Of a DNA stretch of 64,000 nt, positions 58,169 to 64,000 are shown in pieces; position 1 is the first letter of the stretch; each line of letters begins with the position of its first letter. The notes under the pieces were generated by a model. That model worked only from the letters and a program-made list of their open reading frames with translations. It did no database searches and was not told the origin of the DNA. The DNA is from Mucilaginibacter boryungensis (lineage in GTDB: Bacteria > Bacteroidota > Bacteroidia > Sphingobacteriales > Sphingobacteriaceae), in NCBI RefSeq assembly GCF_015221995.1, contig NZ_JADFFM010000001.1, positions 1,302,001-1,366,000 of the forward strand. The letters run 5' to 3'. The position numbers were made by a program, and so were the translations under genes.

Positions 58169-60655
58169 ATGAAATATCATAGAATTTTATTAATAGTATT
58201 AACATTTACGATTTACTTTGGCGGCTATTCAATTGCCGTAGTAGCACAAACTATTCCTGCCGGGACTAATGTTGATCAGTATTCTGACGCACAGATCAAA
58301 CAATTGCTTCAACAAGCACAGGCCCAAGGGCTTTCTGATGCACAAATAGTACAGCAAGCACAAGCAAGGGGTTTGTCTGCTGATCAGGCTGCGCACTTAC
58401 AGCAACGTATAAGTGCTATCCGAAAAACTCAGGGCAGTGGTACATTTTATGCAGATACCTCACAGAATCAGCCCCGCGGATTAAATTACACCCCCGATAC
58501 CCTAAGTTCAAATAAGCAAAACACTGATATATTTAAAAATTTAAGGCCTAAAATATTTGGCGCCGACCTTTTTAGAAATTCCAATATTGGCGCGACTCCT
58601 AATTTAAATATTGCAACACCAGTAAATTATATACTGGGCCCAACAGATCAATTAAATATTGATGTTTATGGTAATTCGTTAGCCAGTTGGCGTCTTAAGG
58701 TTTCACCAGAAGGAAATATTAATATACCCGGCGTGGGCCCATTAAATGTAGCCGGCAAAACTGTTGAACAAGCCACGGCGAATATTAAAAGCAAACTGGC
58801 GGCCAATAATTATGCTATTGGCCGGGGCACCAGCGTTGATGTTAATTTAGGTAACATAAAAAGTATTAGTGTTGTTGTTGTTGGTGAAGTGCTTAGGCCC
58901 AATACCTACATATTGCCGTCATTATCTACAGTTTTTGGCGCTTTGAATAAAGCGGGCGGACCAAGTGATAATGGTACATTCCGCCAAATAGATATCATCA
59001 GAAATGGTAAAATATTCAGGCACCTGGATTTGTATGACTTTTTAACTAAAGGAGATCAAAAAGATAATATCATGTTAAAAGATCAAGATATTATTAGGGT
59101 GCCTACCTATCGCACACGGATAGAACTGGCTGGTGAAGTAAAAATCCCGGCATTATTTGAAACACTGCCTGGCGAAACTTTGCAGGATATTATAAAATAT
59201 GCCGGCGGCTTTACCGATCAAGCTTATACTGATAGGATTAAAGTAATACAAATAAGTGGTCAGCAGTATCGTATTAGCGATGTGGTTGAAAGCGATTATA
59301 AAAACTATGTTCCGTTGCGTGGCGATAAATATATTGTTGAGCATATTTTAAATAGGTTTGAAAACCGTGTTACCATAAATGGCGCTGTTTTTAGACCGGG
59401 CGAATACGAATTACAAAATGGCTTAACATTATCACAATTAATAAAAAATGCCGCAGGTTTAAAAGAAGATGCCTTTACTGGCAGGGGAAGTATCACACGT
59501 TTAAAACCGGACAATACCACCGAGCAACTTTCTTTTGATGTATTAGGAATAGTTAATAAAACTGTGCCGGATATTGTGTTACAGCGCGAGGATATCGTTG
59601 AAATATCATCGATGTTTGATTTGAGAGATAAATATACTGTAGATATAAAAGGTGAAGTGAGAAGGCCCGGCCAATTTGCGTATGCTGATAAAATGACTAT
59701 CCAGGATTTGATCATTAAGGCAGGTGGATTTGCTGAGGGGGCCAGCCCAAAACGTATTGAAGTGGCACGCCGGGTAAACAACAGTAATCCGTTGGCATCA
59801 AATAGTGCTGTAGCGCAGGTGTTCACTCAAAATGTTGATGCCAACTTAAAAACAGGCGGCGCATCATTTGTATTGAAACCTTATGATATTGTATCTATAT
59901 ATACATTACCGGGGTACGAACCTCAAAAAACTGTTAAAGTGGAAGGAGAGGTGCTTTATCCTGGAAATTACACTATAAAAACAAAGAACGAAAAAATATC
60001 AGATATAATAACCCGAGCAGGTGGCTTAACCGCGTCGGCAGATGTGGACGGGGGTACACTAAAACGTAGTAACATAGCCATACTTGGAGTAGACAAAAAT
60101 AAAGTTGATACCACCGGAATAGAAAAAGAACGTACCATACGTTTAAACCGTTTGCAAAAAGGCTATAATGATACCACAGTTAACAAAACAAATAGCGATG
60201 CGCAACTGCGTAACGATTATGTTGGTATTGATCTTAAAAAGATATTAGAGCAACCCGGCAGTAATATTGATTTGATATTAGAAGACGGCGACAATATTAG
60301 GATACCAAAGCAACAACAAATTGTACGTGTTAATGGTGAAGTACTATACCCGAGTGCCGTGGTTTTTGAAAAAGGGAAAACATTTTCCAGTTACGTATCA
60401 AATGCGGGGGGATTTTCGCCAAAGGCATTAAAGAGGGGTGCTTACGTTGTATACCCTAATGGAACGGTTAAAGGCACACGCAAGTTTTTGTTTTTCAATA
60501 GCCACCCAGCGGTAAAGGCGGGTAGTGAAATATATGTGCCAGTAAAGCCTGAAAAGAAAGGGCTTGGAGCGACGGAGCTTGTGGGTATAAGCACAGGTAT
60601 TGCATCATTAGGTGCGATAATATTAGGTATATTAAGCTTACATAAAAGTAACTAG
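58169..60655 (+). CDS. Multi-SLBB polysaccharide export protein (Wza-like OPX)
   Basis: Outer-membrane polysaccharide export protein of 828 residues. ATG at 58169 gives the signal peptide (MKYHRILLIVL to VVAQ). Next is a Gln/Ala-rich tandem motif (QQAQAQGLSDAQI, QQAQARGLSADQA, about residues 40-75), then the export domain (NYILGPTDQLNIDVYG) and about six SLBB units marked by GEV-x-P and AGG (for example VVVGEVLRPNTY, ELAGEVKIPALF, IKGEVRRPGQF, VEGEVLYPGNY, VNGEVLYPSAV). A C-terminal transmembrane segment (STGIASLGAIILGILSL) closes it. It exports polymer made by the downstream genes. Confidence 0.93.
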   Translation: MKYHRILLIVLTFTIYFGGYSIAVVAQTIPAGTNVDQYSDAQIKQLLQQAQAQGLSDAQIVQQAQARGLSADQAAHLQQRISAIRKTQGSGTFYADTSQNQPRGLNYTPDTLSSNKQNTDIFKNLRPKIFGADLFRNSNIGATPNLNIATPVNYILGPTDQLNIDVYGNSLASWRLKVSPEGNINIPGVGPLNVAGKTVEQATANIKSKLAANNYAIGRGTSVDVNLGNIKSISVVVVGEVLRPNTYILPSLSTVFGALNKAGGPSDNGTFRQIDIIRNGKIFRHLDLYDFLTKGDQKDNIMLKDQDIIRVPTYRTRIELAGEVKIPALFETLPGETLQDIIKYAGGFTDQAYTDRIKVIQISGQQYRISDVVESDYKNYVPLRGDKYIVEHILNRFENRVTINGAVFRPGEYELQNGLTLSQLIKNAAGLKEDAFTGRGSITRLKPDNTTEQLSFDVLGIVNKTVPDIVLQREDIVEISSMFDLRDKYTVDIKGEVRRPGQFAYADKMTIQDLIIKAGGFAEGASPKRIEVARRVNNSNPLASNSAVAQVFTQNVDANLKTGGASFVLKPYDIVSIYTLPGYEPQKTVKVEGEVLYPGNYTIKTKNEKISDIITRAGGLTASADVDGGTLKRSNIAILGVDKNKVDTTGIEKERTIRLNRLQKGYNDTTVNKTNSDAQLRNDYVGIDLKKILEQPGSNIDLILEDGDNIRIPKQQQIVRVNGEVLYPSAVVFEKGKTFSSYVSNAGGFSPKALKRGAYVVYPNGTVKGTRKFLFFNSHPAVKAGSEIYVPVKPEKKGLGATELVGISTGIASLGAIILGILSLHKSN

Positions 60656-60677
60656 CAATTTAAGTTTTTTCGCTATT

Positions 60678-61745
60678 ATGAATGAAAATTATCAACCTCT
60701 AAATCACGAAAATGGACTATCATATATCGAAGTTTTATCGAAAATAAAAAATGCTTGGAGATATCTTTTAAGTAAATGGTTTATTATTTTAATTGCAAGC
60801 TTTATAGGAGGGGCGGGCGGATTCATCTATGGATATGTTAAGAAGCCTATTTTTATAGCTCAGTTAAGTTTTGCTTTACAGGATGACAAATCAGTAGGAG
60901 GATTTAGTGGTGCTTTGAGTTTAGCCAGTCAATTTGGTATAGATTTAGGTGGCGGCGGGGCGGGAGGTGAATTTAGCGGCGATAATTTATTAGAGCTAAT
61001 GAAATCCCGACTTATAATAGAAAAAACGTTACTATCTCCTGTATATGTAGATGGTAAAAAGGAGACATTGATCGATTTATATATAAATTTTAATAAATTT
61101 AGAGATAATTGGATAGGAAAGCCGGGCTTAGAAAGTATCAAGTTTTCACCAGGTGCAGATCTGGATAAATTTACGTTAAAACAAGATAGTATTATAGGTG
61201 TTTTTCACAGAAATATTATAAAAAACAATTTATCAGTAGATAAACTAGATAAGAAGTTAAGTATAGTTTCTATTAAGGTTACTTCAACTAACGAGCTTTT
61301 TTCTAAATATTTTGCAGAAGTATTGGAAAAAGTAGTGTCTGATTTTTATATACAAACCAAGACGACAAAATCTGCCAAAAATGTCAGTATATTGCAGTAT
61401 CAGGTAGATTCTGTTCGCACGTTATTAAATGCAGCAATTCTAGGCGTGGCTTCATCAACAGATGCTAACCCTAACCCTAATCCATTATTTCAAACATTAC
61501 GCGTACCCTCACAACGCAAATCTGTTGATATTCAATTTAACACTGTAATATTAACTGAGCTGGTTAAAAATTTAGCTATAGCTAAAATGTCCTTACTGCA
61601 AGAAACACCTTTAATTCAAGTAATTGATAAACCCATATTACCATTAGAAAGAATAAAAGTTAGTAAGTTATATTCAGGAATTAAAGGTGCATTCATTGCA
61701 GGATTTATTATTTCTGTGATACTTTTTATTAAAAAAATAAAGTAG
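60678..61745 (+). CDS. Wzz-type polysaccharide chain-length determinant (no kinase domain)
   Basis: Inner-membrane polysaccharide co-polymerase of 355 residues. The N-terminal transmembrane helix is WFIILIASFIGGAGGFIYGY (about 36-55) and the C-terminal one GAFIAGFIISVILFI (about 335-352), with a periplasmic region between containing the Wzz fold and a helical part. No tyrosine-kinase domain follows, unlike Wzc, so length control probably works without the autokinase. It is 22 bases after the export gene. Base composition becomes AT-rich here. Confidence 0.86.
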   Translation: MNENYQPLNHENGLSYIEVLSKIKNAWRYLLSKWFIILIASFIGGAGGFIYGYVKKPIFIAQLSFALQDDKSVGGFSGALSLASQFGIDLGGGGAGGEFSGDNLLELMKSRLIIEKTLLSPVYVDGKKETLIDLYINFNKFRDNWIGKPGLESIKFSPGADLDKFTLKQDSIIGVFHRNIIKNNLSVDKLDKKLSIVSIKVTSTNELFSKYFAEVLEKVVSDFYIQTKTTKSAKNVSILQYQVDSVRTLLNAAILGVASSTDANPNPNPLFQTLRVPSQRKSVDIQFNTVILTELVKNLAIAKMSLLQETPLIQVIDKPILPLERIKVSKLYSGIKGAFIAGFIISVILFIKKIK

Positions 61746-61801
61746 TGGTTTAATTTCGACGATATATTATATGCATCGTTTAAACCTGCAAATTTGGCAA
61801 C

Positions 61802-63277
61802 ATGAGTAATCAAAGTGCACTTAAATCTGACACGCTTAAATACCTCCCTGTAAAAATATTTCCGGCAGTATCTGGACTTCTCACAATTTATTTTTTAACA
61901 CGTAGTTTATCTACGGCATTATACGCTACATATTCTTTTGTTATAGCAAGCGTATTACTATTTATGCAATTATCGGGGGGGTGGATCAATAGTTCTATTA
62001 TCTACTTTTATCCAGATTTTTATAATAAAAAAAATGAGGACGATTTGAAAATTAATATTATTGGTCTTCAAATAATATTGTTTCTTGTTGCCTCGATAGG
62101 TTTTATAATAATATGTTTTTTTGGTAAAATAAGCATAGAGATAATAATAAGTGCGCTATTACTTATGTTTTTTCAGATTTTCATAAATTTATTGTATAGT
62201 TTTTTACAAGCCGAACGTGCTATTACAGTTCAGATTACATCTACCGTTATACAAAGTATTATACAAATATTAAGTGTTGGAATATGCTTTGTGTTTTTCC
62301 CGCAACAATTATGGCTGATTCTGTTTATGCTTTTTTTTAGCTATTTTATAGCTACTATATATGTTTTGTTTTGCACGAAAATTATCAAGATGCTTACTTT
62401 TAATAACATAAAGGAAAAATTTAGTGCAGAGTTAGCAAAAAAGATACTTTTATATGGACTGCCTATATGCGTATGGTTCTTTGCTTCACAATTTTATACC
62501 GTTGGTGACAGGGTATTATTTAAATATTTTAATGTGGTTCAATATGTAGGTAATTACGCATCGTTTAGAGATTTGGCCGTTGGTTTGTCGGGCTTTTTAA
62601 CTATGCCGTTATTATTAGCATCGCATCCCATTATTATAACCATGTGGAAAAATGGCGACGAGAAATATAAGATAGAACAGCTAATAGAACAAAATATAAG
62701 GATATTGATCCTTTTTTTTTTCGTATCGTTTGTGCTTACAATATTATCGGGTAAATGGATTATGACTACAATAGTATCTGTTAAATATTTGCTGAATACA
62801 ACCTTAATGTGTTTAGTTCTATTATCTATATTTATCGGGACAATTTCAATGTATATTCACAAAGCACTTGAAGTTACAGGCAAAACACTTTTAATGAGCA
62901 AAATATCAATTTGTGTAGCTATATTAAGCTTTGTTTTAAATTTTGTGATATTACCATTATATGGCGTAACAGGTGCAGTTATTGTTAATCTTGTTTGCCA
63001 GGTTACTTATTTAATAGCAGTATATTATTATTCAAAGAGCATTTTAAAGCCAAAACTTAAAATCAAATTCATAGCATCTGTGTTACTGTGTGTAACAGTT
63101 ATATTTACAATAGATTTATTGTTACGCAAAACATTAAAAAATCATTATACAAACTTGTATGAATTTGTATATACATGTATAATGTGCTTGATTTTTTTAA
63201 GCCGTTCTCAAGATATTAAATTGTTATTCGCTCCCCTTTTTAAAAAGAGGCCACTTAGTAATACCGATAATATATAA
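61802..63277 (+). CDS. Oligosaccharide flippase (Wzx-like, MATE/MOP superfamily)
   Basis: Inner-membrane protein of 491 residues with about 12-14 hydrophobic helices, predicted to flip undecaprenol-linked repeat units to the periplasmic side. Family-like parts include an N-terminal LKYLPVKIFPAVSGLLTIYFLTRSLS helix pair (in part), QAERAITVQITSTVIQSIIQ and the central GLPICVWFFASQFYTVGDRVLFKYF segment. The sequence is strongly AT-rich, typical of variable surface polysaccharide loci. It lies 56 bases after the Wzz-like gene and 2 before the polymerase-like gene. Confidence 0.85.
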   Translation: MSNQSALKSDTLKYLPVKIFPAVSGLLTIYFLTRSLSTALYATYSFVIASVLLFMQLSGGWINSSIIYFYPDFYNKKNEDDLKINIIGLQIILFLVASIGFIIICFFGKISIEIIISALLLMFFQIFINLLYSFLQAERAITVQITSTVIQSIIQILSVGICFVFFPQQLWLILFMLFFSYFIATIYVLFCTKIIKMLTFNNIKEKFSAELAKKILLYGLPICVWFFASQFYTVGDRVLFKYFNVVQYVGNYASFRDLAVGLSGFLTMPLLLASHPIIITMWKNGDEKYKIEQLIEQNIRILILFFFVSFVLTILSGKWIMTTIVSVKYLLNTTLMCLVLLSIFIGTISMYIHKALEVTGKTLLMSKISICVAILSFVLNFVILPLYGVTGAVIVNLVCQVTYLIAVYYYSKSILKPKLKIKFIASVLLCVTVIFTIDLLLRKTLKNHYTNLYEFVYTCIMCLIFLSRSQDIKLLFAPLFKKRPLSNTDNI

Positions 63278-63279
63278 AG

Positions 63280-64000
63280 ATGAGTTATCTGCTTTTAATA
63301 GGCTTATTGGTTATTGTTTCGCAAATGCGAAAGATGTTTGCAACTAGCTATTTATCACCTACAGGTGTTTTTTGTGGGATATGGATTATTATTTTACTAT
63401 TAATGAGAATAATGGCACCTGATTTTTATTTTAGTTTTGAAGCCGCATTTTACATTTCAGTTTTTGTGTGCTGTTTGTTTATCGGCGAGTTAATAGCCTA
63501 TGGGATATTAAGAAAAGAGTGGGTACCCACTGTAAGCTACACTTATTACACAAGCGATGATTATAAAAAAAGGCTAAAAAAATACACAATATTAATAAGC
63601 TTGATGTCATTAATAGGCTCAATAATTTATTTAAAAGCATTTATTGATTTTTTTGGATCTTTTGCACAATTCTTAATCGCTGGTTCACTTATTCGTGAAT
63701 CATTATATGCTGGAAGCATAAGTATACCTGTTATTTCATTGATATTGGGTTTACTTAGCTATACGGCAATTAATTTATCAATGACATATTATACGAAGTT
63801 TGGATTTAACTGGATCCAAATTATCCCATTCCTGAGCGTGGTAATAATGTCATTTAGTCAAGCTGCAAGGGCGGGGTTAGTAATATTGATATTTCAATTG
63901 TTCGCTGGTAAAATATTTAGATTATTTACTAAAAAGTCAAAAAACATTGAATTGAAATTATTTAAGCCAATTTTAATAATTGTACCGATTTTGATAACCG
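63280..64000 (+). CDS. Oligosaccharide repeat-unit polymerase-like membrane protein (Wzy-like, 3' truncated by window end)
   Basis: An open frame from ATG 63280 runs to the window edge, giving 240 codons without a stop. The product starts MSYLLLIGLLVIVSQMRK and contains at least six hydrophobic helices with short charged loops, and QAARAGLVILIFQLF, a loop resembling the R-x-G region seen in O-antigen polymerases. No other family is evident. Position directly after the flippase supports a Wzy role, but the conserved large periplasmic loop lies outside the window, so the call is inferred. The 2-base gap suggests cotranscription. Confidence 0.65.
   Translation, partial: MSYLLLIGLLVIVSQMRKMFATSYLSPTGVFCGIWIIILLLMRIMAPDFYFSFEAAFYISVFVCCLFIGELIAYGILRKEWVPTVSYTYYTSDDYKKRLKKYTILISLMSLIGSIIYLKAFIDFFGSFAQFLIAGSLIRESLYAGSISIPVISLILGLLSYTAINLSMTYYTKFGFNWIQIIPFLSVVIMSFSQAARAGLVILIFQLFAGKIFRLFTKKSKNIELKLFKPILIIVPILIT

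Noticed and set aside
1-64000. CRISPR arrays, insertion sequences, prophage or integrase genes
   Set aside because: No regularly spaced repeats and no transposase- or integrase-like reading frame were seen on either strand.

Overview
The window looks like chromosomal DNA of a Bacteroidota soil or plant-associated bacterium, most likely family Sphingobacteriaceae (Mucilaginibacter/Pedobacter-like). The grounds are Bacteroidota-type -7 elements (TAnnTTTG), many secreted glycan-degrading enzymes, families typical of the phylum (DUF2490, GIN/DUF2807, DUF1080, DUF3943, multi-SLBB export proteins), and near absence of strong Shine-Dalgarno sites. No transposase, integrase, CRISPR array or phage gene was seen. 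The genus is inferred by family resemblance and was not tested.

Layout. 0-8 kb: the 3' part of a secreted PL1 pectate lyase, then an ArsR-type regulator and a tripartite RND efflux operon (adaptor, pump, TolC). 8-18 kb: a ThuA-domain protein, a GH36 alpha-galactosidase, DUF2490 and GIN-domain envelope proteins, a cytochrome b5-like protein, and a three-gene set (Gfo/Idh/MocA dehydrogenase, TIM-barrel isomerase, DUF1080) that fits oxidative 3-keto-glycoside cleavage. 18-32 kb: a plant cell-wall side-chain cluster with GH53 galactanase, CE1-like esterase, aldose epimerase, GH127 and GH43 arabinofuranosidase-type enzymes and an SGLT-type sugar/Na+ symporter, interrupted by a DbpA-like helicase and a DUF1456 gene. 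No SusC/SusD pair lies in the window. 32-38.6 kb: mixed metabolic and regulatory genes, including an SDR/TetR pair with three matching operator palindromes, and an alginate-lyase-like lipoprotein.

39-49.8 kb is the most unusual part. Four tightly spaced genes plus a fifth behind a hairpin encode an HD domain fused to a Pycsar-effector-type membrane domain, an SdiA-regulated-type lipoprotein, a 1199-residue protein that appears to join a metallophosphoesterase, an atypical kinase-like module and an Omp85-type barrel, a GAF-domain cytosolic protein, and a second kinase-like/Omp85 protein without the phosphoesterase. A perfect inverted repeat ends in the start codon of the first gene. This is the best candidate for an undescribed envelope signalling or stress system.

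49.8-54 kb returns to glycan degradation: a GH30 enzyme, a decayed GH35 beta-galactosidase pseudogene, DUF2200 and a GH29 fucosidase. 54-64 kb holds tRNA-Leu(CAA), hscB, the Kdo genes kdsA and kdsD, and then an AT-rich Wzx/Wzy-type surface polysaccharide locus (UDP-sugar dehydrogenase, SLBB export protein, Wzz, flippase and a polymerase-like gene cut by the window end).
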